This document shows, in pieces, positions 26,952-34,132 of a stretch of 39,037 bases of DNA. Source of the DNA: Ruminococcus sp. UBA4350 (lineage in GTDB: Bacteria; Bacillota; Clostridia; Oscillospirales; Ruminococcaceae); NCBI GenBank assembly GCA_002394125.1, contig DGSY01000204.1, positions 13,846 through 52,882 of the forward strand. The letters run 5' to 3'. A program made the position numbers and the translations under genes. The notes beneath the pieces were generated by a model. The model was not told where the DNA came from. It ran no database searches and saw only the letters and a program-made list of their open reading frames with translations. How positions within the stretch are numbered: position 1 is the stretch's first letter; every line of letters starts with the position of its first letter.

Positions 26952-27722
26952 ATGCTGACGATTGATCTGCGCGGCAGTCTTGCCGTCATTACAGGTGCAT
27001 CCGGAATGCTCGGACGCGTGATCGCTGCGGCATTCGCCGACTGCGGTGCCGATCTGGTGCTGCATTATTTCCATGGCAGGGAGGAAGCCGAGGCGCTGGC
27101 TGTTGAGCTGCGCCGTAAGACCGGCAGACGCATCATGACCGTTCAGGCGGACATCACCTCGCCGGAAGATGTGCTGCGCATGAAGAAAGAGGTCATTCAG
27201 CGCATGGGTGTGCCGGATATTCTCGTTCACAATGCGGTCATCCAGTATGACTGGAAGCCGATCATTGACCAGCCGCTGATCGACTTTGACGGGCAGTATC
27301 AGTCCTGCGTCATGCAGACTGTCCACATGGTCAAGGCGTTTGTGCCGGAGCTGATCGAAAAGGGCAGCGGCGGGCGTATCGTCGTGATCAATACGGAATG
27401 TGCTGCAATGGCCGAGGCCGGATGCGGTGCATATACGGCTGCAAAGCGCGGTCTGGACGGCATTGTCCGCGTGCTGGCGAAGGAGCTGGGGCCGCATAAG
27501 ATCACGGTCAATCAGGTCGCGCCGGGCTGGACGATCACCGAAAACGACCGCCGCAATCACACCGAGTCGCAGCCGGATTATGAGAGATCCGTTCCGCTGG
27601 GACGCCGCGGCACCGATCAGGAAATCGCGCAGATGTGTGCATTTCTCGCATCGCCGCTCGCGTCGTTCACGACCGGCGCCTATATTCCGGTCTCCGGCGG
27701 CAGAGTAATGCCGGCGATCTGA
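26952..27722 (+). CDS. SDR family oxidoreductase (FabG-like)
   Basis: This 256-residue protein has a Rossmann fold with the NAD(P) motif TGASGMLG (14-21), the HNAVIQ stretch after strand 4 (93-98), and the catalytic YTAAK (Tyr161, Lys165). The position of the usual active-site serine, 13 residues before the tyrosine, is Thr148 (INTEC). The C-terminal PVSGGRVMP end is typical of FabG-like reductases. GGAGG precedes ATG 26952. The substrate is unknown. Standing next to a phosphopantetheinyl transferase it could act on a carrier-bound acyl group, but this is inference from position only. Confidence 0.88.
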   Translation: MLTIDLRGSLAVITGASGMLGRVIAAAFADCGADLVLHYFHGREEAEALAVELRRKTGRRIMTVQADITSPEDVLRMKKEVIQRMGVPDILVHNAVIQYDWKPIIDQPLIDFDGQYQSCVMQTVHMVKAFVPELIEKGSGGRIVVINTECAAMAEAGCGAYTAAKRGLDGIVRVLAKELGPHKITVNQVAPGWTITENDRRNHTESQPDYERSVPLGRRGTDQEIAQMCAFLASPLASFTTGAYIPVSGGRVMPAI

Positions 27723-27744
27723 TGCAGAAAAGGAGGCACATGAA

Positions 27745-28278
27745 GTGAAAATCGAACTGACACCGGGCAAATACTTCCGCGAGGGAAAATATTACAGCAA
27801 GCGCTTTGATCAGGAGATGGAGGTCGCAGTGGCGCTCGATGCCAAGGTCAGCGATGAATATATCAGTCGCTGTGTGGATACTGTTGAAAGCTTTTCCGGA
27901 GAAACGATCACCGAGCTTTGCGAGGCGGCAAAGCGCTATGCGCTGGCGTTTATCGAGTTGTTAAAAGAGGATGCGGGCGAGGATTTTTCCTTTGAGGACG
28001 AAGATCTGCCCGTCATTACGGAGGATACGCCCGCAGGTGAAATGATGCAGTATGTTCAGATCGGTGAACTGCTCATTGATGAGCCGGAGCAGGAGGGACA
28101 GCTGTATTTCCGTTTCAGCGGCGGATGTGACTGGGAGATCGAGCACGGCTTTGAGGCAGCGTTTCAGGACGGCAGACTCGTTTATGTCGGCGCGTATGAG
28201 CAGGTAACGCCCTCCCGTCTCGGCTATTACATCAATAAACAAGGCAGAGAATGGAATTACGCGATCAGTGAAAAATAA
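27745..28278 (+). CDS. Hypothetical protein, DUF2004/DUF6985-like
   Basis: This 177-residue acidic, soluble protein starts at GTG 27745, eight bases after AGGAGG (27731-27736). An ATG-AAG-TGA triplet set lies between the two in another frame. The sequence has a strand-rich N-terminus, a helical middle (SGETITELCEAAKRYALAFI) and a C-terminal stretch WEIEHGFEAAFQDGRLVYVG that recalls DUF2004/DUF6985 proteins, often found as immunity-like or orphan genes. That family link is a weak impression. No operon partner suggests a role; it lies between the SDR gene and purB. Confidence 0.72.
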   Translation: MKIELTPGKYFREGKYYSKRFDQEMEVAVALDAKVSDEYISRCVDTVESFSGETITELCEAAKRYALAFIELLKEDAGEDFSFEDEDLPVITEDTPAGEMMQYVQIGELLIDEPEQEGQLYFRFSGGCDWEIEHGFEAAFQDGRLVYVGAYEQVTPSRLGYYINKQGREWNYAISEK

Positions 28279-28343
28279 ACAGTGCTGCACAGCTTTGTGC
28301 GGGACTGCCTGATAAACATACCGAATGAAAGGAATCAAGATCA

Positions 28344-29777
28344 ATGAGTACAAACAGCTATGAATCCCCGTTCTGCACCCGCTATGCGAGCAAGGAGATG
28401 CAGTATCTCTTTTCCGCAGACAAGAAGTTTTCGACATGGCGCCGCCTTTGGGTCGCACTGGCAAGAGCCGAGCATGAGCTTGGCCTGAATGTCACTGCCG
28501 AGCAGGTCGCGGAGCTGGAAGCGCATATCACGGATATCGACTATGAAGCCGCCGCGAAGCGCGAAAAGGAATGCCGTCACGATGTCATGTCCCATGTGTA
28601 TGCATACGGCCTTGTCTGTCCGAATGCAAAGGGCATCATCCATCTCGGCGCGACCTCCTGCTATGTCGGCGACAATACCGATATCATCATCATGCGGGAT
28701 GCGCTGAAGCTCGTCCGCACGAAGATCGTGACGGTCCTGCGGAATCTGTCGAAATTCGCGGAGGAATGGAAAGCGCAGCCCTGCCTTGCCTATACGCACT
28801 GCCAGCCCGCACAGCTGACGACTGTCGGCAAGCGCGCGACACTCTGGATGAACGAGCTGCTCATGGATCTTGAGGAGCTGGATTTCCAGATCGGCAGAAT
28901 GAAGCTGCTCGGCTCCAAGGGAACGACCGGTACGCAGGCATCCTTCATGGAGCTGTTCCACGGCGACGGTACGAAGATCCGTGCAATGGAAGCGAAGATC
29001 GCTGTTGAAATGGGCTTTGCGCCGGACGCGATCGTTCCGGTCTCCGGCCAGACCTATTCCCGCAAGGTCGATGCGCAGGTGCTGAATGTGCTTTCCGGCA
29101 TTGCGCAGAGCGCGATGAAATTTGCGAATGATATGCGTCTGCTCCAGTCCTTCAAGGAAATGGAGGAGCCGTTTGAATCCGGCCAGATCGGTTCCTCGGC
29201 AATGGCATATAAGCGCAATCCGATGCGCTGCGAGCGGATCACCGCACTCGCCCGCTATCTGATGACCGATACGCTGAATCCGGCATTTACCGCCGGAACG
29301 CAGTGGTTTGAACGCACGCTCGATGACTCCGCGAACAAGCGCATTGCCGTTGCGGAGGGCTTCCTCGCGGCGGATGCGATCCTGAATATCATGATGAATG
29401 TCACGAGCGGCATGGTCGTATATCCGGCCGTGATCCGTCAGCGCGTCATGGCGGAACTGCCGTTCATGGCGACGGAAAATGTCATCATGGATGCAGCGGC
29501 AAACGGCGGCGACCGTCAGGAGCTGCATGAGCATATCCGTGTGCATTCGATGGAAGCGGGCGCAGAAGTCAAGCAGAAGGGTCTGAAGAATGATCTTTGC
29601 AAGCGCATTGTCAATGACCCGATCTTCGGCGTGACGGCGGAGGAGCTGGAGAGCAAGCTCGATCCCGCGAATTACACCGGCAGAAGCGTGCAGCAGGTCG
29701 AGGAATTCCTGGAGGAATTCATCGCGCCGGTGCTCGCAGATGCAGAGACCGCAGACGATGTTGAGCTGACAGTCTGA
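28344..29777 (+). CDS. purB: Adenylosuccinate lyase
   Basis: This 477-residue enzyme of the fumarase/aspartase superfamily acts twice in purine synthesis, on SAICAR and on adenylosuccinate. It carries the superfamily signature GSSAMAYKRNP (from residue 283), GATSCYVGDNTD, THCQPAQLTTVGKR and HDVMSHVYAYG. The length matches the longer clostridial and eukaryotic-like form. AAAGGA lies 12-17 bases before ATG 28344. Other purine genes are not nearby. A 455-bp gene-free region follows. Confidence 0.96.
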   Translation: MSTNSYESPFCTRYASKEMQYLFSADKKFSTWRRLWVALARAEHELGLNVTAEQVAELEAHITDIDYEAAAKREKECRHDVMSHVYAYGLVCPNAKGIIHLGATSCYVGDNTDIIIMRDALKLVRTKIVTVLRNLSKFAEEWKAQPCLAYTHCQPAQLTTVGKRATLWMNELLMDLEELDFQIGRMKLLGSKGTTGTQASFMELFHGDGTKIRAMEAKIAVEMGFAPDAIVPVSGQTYSRKVDAQVLNVLSGIAQSAMKFANDMRLLQSFKEMEEPFESGQIGSSAMAYKRNPMRCERITALARYLMTDTLNPAFTAGTQWFERTLDDSANKRIAVAEGFLAADAILNIMMNVTSGMVVYPAVIRQRVMAELPFMATENVIMDAAANGGDRQELHEHIRVHSMEAGAEVKQKGLKNDLCKRIVNDPIFGVTAEELESKLDPANYTGRSVQQVEEFLEEFIAPVLADAETADDVELTV

Positions 29778-29814
29778 GCAGAGATTTATCATTCGCTTCC
29801 GGCGATGTCATCCA

Positions 29815-30002
29815 AAGTTTTTGGTCGAGCTTTTTTCAAAAAACTTGCGGAGTCCTACATGAAAGAGCTGGCTCTTTCATGTAAGGCAGAGCCTCTGGTC
29901 GCCCTCCGCAGAGGGCGAAACACCCCCGGCGTTCAAGAGCTCGGCGGGCTTGGGGACCTGCGATAGAGGTCCCCATTCTCAAATAGCATCCGCGAAGCGG
30001 AT
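29815..30002 (+). repeat. Multi-hairpin intergenic element
   Basis: Four perfect stems follow one another: 29856-29868/29871-29883 (13 bp), 29899-29906/29911-29918 (8 bp), 29952-29959/29967-29974 (8 bp) and 29988-29993/29997-30002 (6 bp). An imperfect A/T stem precedes them. The flanking wording (GGTCGAGCTTTTTTC, then GGCGTTCAAGAGCTCGGCGG) feels like a sequence I have seen repeated between genes in Ruminococcus-type genomes, but I cannot verify this here. Confidence 0.5.
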
Positions 30003-30159
30003 TCCTCTTTATATCTGAAAACGATATTATTTGTACGCTTTTTTCTGAGCGCATAGTCGAAAAAGTCAGCATTTTCGCGGTTATTATTGCCATAACCGTC
30101 CGTGACGCTTCCGCAAAATCCGGCAAAATCATGAATCAGCAGATTTTTTTCGCCGGATA

Positions 30160-30188
30160 GTGACAAACCGGAATTTTTGTGATATAAT
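30160..30188 (+). promoter_or_regulatory. Promoter of the VanY-type carboxypeptidase gene
   Basis: GTGACA (30160-30165) and TATAAT (30183-30188) are spaced by 17 bp, with TG one base before the -10 box. The gene starts 45 bases downstream. Confidence 0.88.
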
Positions 30189-30232
30189 ATACAGGAAGCA
30201 TTATCAAACAAAATAAGAAAGGATCATCAAAA

Positions 30233-31447
30233 ATGGCAACTCAGAAAAAGAAAAAAAATTCGCCGCTGCCGCTTGCGACGGTCGCCGTCTTCGGCGCAGC
30301 AGCGCTCGTCACGCTGATCGTTTACGATCACACGCCGCGCACCGAATCCATGACAGTCGGTGAAAATTCCGCGGCTGTTTCAGAGCTTCCCGCCCAGACT
30401 ACGGTTACTACGGAGGGAACTGCTATGCTGACAACCGATACCACCACTGTTCTGACGACGACCGTCACGGAGGCAACGCAGCCGCTTCCGCCCGGCTCCG
30501 TCACCGGTATTTCGCTGACCTTCTACAGCTGCGCGCTCAAGGTCGGCGGCAACCGCGTTATGCCGATCGTTACCATGACACCGGAGACCGCACCGGACAA
30601 ATCCGAGAAATGGGAATCCTCCGATCCCGCCGTCGCAACGGTTGACGGCATCGGCTGGATCACACCGGTCGGCGCAGGCAAATGCACGGTCAAGGTCACA
30701 TCTGTCAACAATCCCGCTGTCTCCGCGGAGGTCGTTGTCAGCGTGACGGATCCGAATGCACCCGCTGCGGCAAGCACCGTTCCGATCGGCGGCACCGCGC
30801 CTGCTGTGACTGCGGCTCCCGCTGCTGAAACTGCGGCACCCGCTGATGGCACTGCATCTGCGGAGGGCGGCGCACCGGCTGCACCGGCTGCCAATACGAC
30901 CGTCAACGGCCGTCTGGAGGTCAAGGACGGCATCACCTATATTGACGGCATCATGATCGTCAACAAGACATATTCCCTGCCGGCATCCTATGATCCGGGC
31001 GCACTGACACCGGATGCGGATCAGGCATTTGCGATGCTGCAAAAGGCCGCAAAGCTCGACGGTCTGACCATGAACTGTGTTTCCGGCTACCGTTCCTATC
31101 AGGCGCAGGATACGCTCTATCACAATTATGTTGCGCGTGACGGTCAGGCGGCCGCTGACCGATTCTCCGCGCGTCCCGGCCATTCCGAGCATCAGACCGG
31201 TCTGTGTCTGGATGTCAACTATGCCGGCGATGCGTTCCACGATACGCCCGAAGCAAAGTGGCTGGAGGAGAACAGCTGGAAGTACGGCTTTATCATCCGC
31301 TATCCGAAGGGCAAGGAGGATATCACCGGATTCAAGTATGAATCTTGGCATATCCGCTATGTCGGTACGGATTACGCAAAGCTGATCCATGACAGCGGCC
31401 TCTGCCTTGAGGAATATTTCGGCATCGACTCCAAATACGCTGAATAA
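30233..31447 (+). CDS. D-alanyl-D-alanine carboxypeptidase, VanY/M15B type, with Ig-like domain
   Basis: This 404-residue protein is anchored by a single N-terminal membrane segment (about 12-30, after a KKKKK cluster). A Thr-rich linker (40-85) leads to a bacterial Ig-like (Big_2-type) domain (about 90-180; KWESSDPAVATVDGIGWITP), then an Ala/Pro-rich linker (180-225). The zinc peptidase domain has SEHQTGLCLDV (His320 and Asp327) and ESWHIRYV (Glu370, His373). Such enzymes trim the terminal D-Ala of peptidoglycan stem peptides outside the cell. No van resistance genes are near, so a housekeeping cell-wall role is more likely than glycopeptide resistance. Confidence 0.92.
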   Translation: MATQKKKKNSPLPLATVAVFGAAALVTLIVYDHTPRTESMTVGENSAAVSELPAQTTVTTEGTAMLTTDTTTVLTTTVTEATQPLPPGSVTGISLTFYSCALKVGGNRVMPIVTMTPETAPDKSEKWESSDPAVATVDGIGWITPVGAGKCTVKVTSVNNPAVSAEVVVSVTDPNAPAAASTVPIGGTAPAVTAAPAAETAAPADGTASAEGGAPAAPAANTTVNGRLEVKDGITYIDGIMIVNKTYSLPASYDPGALTPDADQAFAMLQKAAKLDGLTMNCVSGYRSYQAQDTLYHNYVARDGQAAADRFSARPGHSEHQTGLCLDVNYAGDAFHDTPEAKWLEENSWKYGFIIRYPKGKEDITGFKYESWHIRYVGTDYAKLIHDSGLCLEEYFGIDSKYAE

Positions 31448-31463
31448 ACAGCACTGATGAAAA

Positions 31464-31501
31464 CAGCCCGAAAGCATTGTGATTGCTTTCGGGCTGATTT
31501 T
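31464..31501. terminator. Terminator between the carboxypeptidase and the GGDEF gene
   Basis: A perfect 13-bp stem (31464-31476 with 31484-31496) with a 7-base loop is followed by ATTTTT on the plus strand. The minus strand also has a short T-run after the stem, so it can serve both convergent genes. Confidence 0.88.
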
Positions 31502-31570
31502 TGTGATATCAGGATCCGGCGGAATTTGCACATCACGGATCCGGTTTGTTGAAATCCCTCAAGCGCAGAC

Positions 31571-33526
31571 TCAGTCTACCGGTTTTGCCGGCTGCTTGAG
31601 GTATTTGGAAGGGTTTTTCTTTTTCTTCTCCTCGTACATCCGATTGTCTGCAATGGTAATGAGCTGGAAGATGGTGCTGTCCTTCGGCGGCACCGTGATG
31701 CAGGCGCCCATGCTGACGCTGAGCTGATACGGCCGGCCGGAATTCCGGTTGCAGATCTCCAGACTCCGCAGGATCCGGTCGCGGAGCTTCACGGCCTTTT
31801 CCTCGTCATAGTCCGCGCCGAAAATGAAGAATTCGTCTCCGCCGAAGCGGCAGGCGATCTCGCCGTTTGTGCAGGCCTCCTGCAAAATCGCGGCAATGCT
31901 GCGGATCGCATGGTCGCCGGCCTTGTGGCCGTAATTATCGTTGATCATTTTCAGTCCGTCCATATCGGCGAACATGACCATGACAGTCCGGTGATTTGCG
32001 ATGCAGTCATCAAAAATGACCTGCGCACTGCGCTTGAAGCCGTTGCGGTTGAAAATGCCGGTCAGCGAGTCAATCGCATAGAGCTTGTCCAGCTCCTCAA
32101 CGATCTCATCCAGGCAGAGGATCTTCCGGAAATTTTCAAGCGTATTGCTGATATTGATGCTCCATGAATGGAACAGGGCGCTCGCCATCGGGAAATCCGT
32201 ATTGACGATCGCAAAATAACCGAGGCAGCGCTCGCGGAAATGCAGCGGAACAAAATACATATTGCGCGTCTTGTCGGAATCCGCACGCAGGCGCGGGAGC
32301 ATCTGCGAGGAGACAAAGCTCTGCTCCTTGTGGAATTTGCCGTCATAATAGGCCAGCGGCATCAGCATTCTGCCGGAGTAGCCGTGCGAAATATAGGAAT
32401 CGACCGGCAGCACACCGGTATAGCCGCCCTCCTGCGGGAGCTGACGGGTATGCCAGCTGTCATTCAGGCAGAGATAGAATTCCTCGCAGCGGGTTTTCAG
32501 CACAAAGCTCTTGAGTGTGTTGATATATTCCTCGAAGCTGTCGCACTCGACAAGCGAGCAGGACATCTGATTGTTGCGGGAGATATCGCGCTGCGTATTT
32601 TCCATGAGCTGATAGCTGCGCTTTTTGTAGACGGTGATATCCTCGGTATCGGCGGGCTTGCAGCCGCAGCTCTCCGAGAAGATCGGAACCGCATTCAGCT
32701 CCGTGACGCGTTCAAACTGTTCACCGGCGGCGTGGCGGCAGATCATTTCGCAGGCCAGCGCACCGGACTGCATCAGCGGCCGCTCGACGGTCGTCAGCGC
32801 AGGCGCGAAGTTTTTCGCATTATAGGTATTGTCAAATCCGGAGACCAAAACGTCCTCCGGGCATCGGATGCCGTTTTCGGCCAGCGTCAGCACCGCAGAG
32901 ATCGCCATTGCATCATTCGCGCAGACGATCGCCTCCGGAAACTGCAATTCAGATTTGAGGAAGCATTCGATTGCGCGGCGGCCGTCCTTTGCGCGGAAGG
33001 TGCCCTGATAGATCCGCTCCGGCTCGACCGGAATGCCGTGCTCCAGCAGGACTTTTTTGAACGCCTCAAAGCGCTCGATGCTTTCGGTATTGGTTTCGGG
33101 GCCGGAGATATAGTTGAGCCGCCGGATGCCGTGCTTTTCGATCAGGTGGCGGGTGATCTGCTCCATTGCGGTCGCGTTGTGGATGCCGATATAATAGAGA
33201 TCGCCGAGCTCTCTGTCAATGCTGACAGCGGGGATCCCTGCGGCACGGATGCGCGGATAGAGCGCCTCCGCCAGATCGCCGGAAAATGTATTGGACAGCA
33301 GAATGACGCCGTCGAACAGTGAAAAATTCGGCAGCTCAAAGATATTATATTCGCCCTGATCGTAATTCGGATTCGCAAGGATTCCGCCGAATGCGATGAA
33401 ATGCGCAATGTTGACATGATGCTGCGCCGCATAGCGGTGGATGCCGCGGAGGATCGACTGCTGATATTCCTCGTCGATGCCGGAAGCGATCACGGCGATG
33501 GTCAGTTCAGTGTGGTTGGCAGGCAT
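31571..33526 (-). CDS. Soluble sugar-sensor diguanylate cyclase (LacI-type binding domain + GGDEF)
   Basis: This 651-residue protein begins directly with a LacI/periplasmic-binding type 3 domain (about 7-285: TIAVIASGIDEEYQQSILRG, VILLSNTFSG, IVCANDAMAISAV, VLVSGFDNTYNA). It has neither a helix-turn-helix nor a signal peptide or membrane segment. A Cys-containing linker (SESCGC, about 290) and a middle region of about 190 residues follow. The GGDEF domain has ADMDGLKMINDNYGHKAGDH and the active site RFGGDEFF (GGDEF 562-566). The usual inhibitory RxxD site reads TNGE. I infer a cytoplasmic enzyme that makes cyclic di-GMP in response to a sugar-like ligand. GAGGTG precedes the ATG. Confidence 0.9.
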   Translation of the reverse strand: MPANHTELTIAVIASGIDEEYQQSILRGIHRYAAQHHVNIAHFIAFGGILANPNYDQGEYNIFELPNFSLFDGVILLSNTFSGDLAEALYPRIRAAGIPAVSIDRELGDLYYIGIHNATAMEQITRHLIEKHGIRRLNYISGPETNTESIERFEAFKKVLLEHGIPVEPERIYQGTFRAKDGRRAIECFLKSELQFPEAIVCANDAMAISAVLTLAENGIRCPEDVLVSGFDNTYNAKNFAPALTTVERPLMQSGALACEMICRHAAGEQFERVTELNAVPIFSESCGCKPADTEDITVYKKRSYQLMENTQRDISRNNQMSCSLVECDSFEEYINTLKSFVLKTRCEEFYLCLNDSWHTRQLPQEGGYTGVLPVDSYISHGYSGRMLMPLAYYDGKFHKEQSFVSSQMLPRLRADSDKTRNMYFVPLHFRERCLGYFAIVNTDFPMASALFHSWSINISNTLENFRKILCLDEIVEELDKLYAIDSLTGIFNRNGFKRSAQVIFDDCIANHRTVMVMFADMDGLKMINDNYGHKAGDHAIRSIAAILQEACTNGEIACRFGGDEFFIFGADYDEEKAVKLRDRILRSLEICNRNSGRPYQLSVSMGACITVPPKDSTIFQLITIADNRMYEEKKKKNPSKYLKQPAKPVD

Positions 33527-33543
33527 AGGTTCACCTCATTGTT

Positions 33544-33604
33544 CCGCAGTCATATCAGATACTGCGGCAGGATTTGCTTTTGCCGCTGCGGTAAAATGCC
33601 GCAG
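33544..33604 (-). promoter_or_regulatory. Structured leader of the GGDEF gene
   Basis: Three overlapping inverted repeats built on CCGCAG/CTGCGG lie between promoter and start codon: 33544-33550 with 33561-33567, 33564-33569 with 33581-33586, and 33586-33591 with 33599-33604. Neighbouring pairs share bases and so exclude each other. It does not look like a known cyclic di-GMP riboswitch. Confidence 0.4.
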
Positions 33605-33627
33605 TTTTTCATTTTATACTCAAATTT

Positions 33628-33656
33628 ATTATATCACAGCGCGTTTGTTTTGTCAA
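33628..33656 (-). promoter_or_regulatory. Consensus promoter of the GGDEF gene
   Basis: On the minus strand TTGACA (33656-33651) and TATAAT (33633-33628) match consensus exactly with a 17-bp spacer. The predicted leader is about 95 bases. Confidence 0.92.
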
Positions 33657-34061
33657 GTTTTTTCGGTTCGGTAGGCGGATTTCGGCATTCCGGTCAGTTT
33701 CGGCGGCGGGATTTGTGCAGAGTGCCCGCCGGTCGGCAGTGCCGGTCGGCAGGGCCGACAGCCGTTTCCCTACGGGGACGGTTCGCGGAGCATATCAGGG
33801 TTGTCGCTGTTACGGCGCTGTTCGCGCCTATTTTACGGTCTGGGGGAGTCTTATTCTGCGTCCATGCGCGTATGGAGGACTTTAGGAATTGGCTCCGGCA
33901 CTGCCGGCGGTCTGGGGGAGTCTTATTCTGCGTCCATGTGCGTATGGAGGACTTTAGGAATTGGCTCCGGCACTGCCGGCGGTCTGGGGAAATCTCATTC
34001 TGCTTCCGTTCGTGTCTGGAGAACTTTAGGAATTGCCGGCGGGGGCTCCCCGCAACAAAAA
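33657..34061. other. Gene-free region with GC-rich repeats
   Basis: This stretch upstream of the GGDEF promoter and downstream of ricT holds no supported gene. It contains two copies of GCCGGTCGGCA near 33729-33751, a hairpin-like CCGT/ACGG stretch near 33763-33782, and three tandem copies of a 72-bp unit (33837-34040). Reading frames cross it on both strands only because the repeat length is a multiple of three. Confidence 0.65.
33837..34040. repeat. Tandem repeat, 72-bp unit, three copies
   Basis: Copies start at 33837, 33909 and 33981. Copies 1 and 2 differ at a single base (33867 C, 33939 T). Copy 3 is diverged and lacks 12 bp near its end, stopping at 34040. Each full unit contains two small palindromes: TCCATGCGCGTATGGA in the middle (TCCATGTGCGTATGGA in copy 2) and CCGGCACTGCCGG at the end. 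No ribosome binding site or family resemblance supports translation. Confidence 0.9.
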
Positions 34062-34092
34062 GCCCCGAAGCGTTTTCTTTTCGCTTCGGGGC
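34057..34092 (-). terminator. Terminator of the darA-holB-ricT operon
   Basis: On the minus strand an 11-bp stem (34092-34082 with 34072-34062) with a 9-base loop is followed by TTTTT (34061-34057). It lies about 40 bases past the ricT stop. Confidence 0.92.
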
Positions 34093-34132
34093 AAATATTC
34101 TGTATGAGATAGTATGCCGGATGTCCGGCGAA

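Larger units (their letters stand above)
29778..30232. other. Intergenic region with a chain of hairpins, purB to VanY-type gene
   Basis: No gene is supported in these 455 bp. From left to right there is an imperfect U-rich stem (29815-29846), a 13-bp stem with two central bases (29856-29883), an 8-bp stem (29899-29918), an 8-bp stem (29952-29974) and a 6-bp stem (29988-30002). About 155 AT-rich bases follow before the promoter at 30160-30188. It could be a structured RNA, a dispersed intergenic repeat or several terminators; I cannot decide. Confidence 0.6.

Noticed and set aside
30233..31447. Vancomycin resistance gene
   Set aside because: The peptidase domain is VanY-like, but no vanH, vanA/B, vanX or VanRS-like genes accompany it, and a general wall-trimming role fits better.
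31571..33526. LacI-family transcription repressor
   Set aside because: The binding domain starts at residue 7 with no helix-turn-helix before it, and the protein ends in a GGDEF domain.
33837..34040. Possible CRISPR array
   Set aside because: The whole 72-bp unit repeats with no unique spacers, and no cas gene is near.
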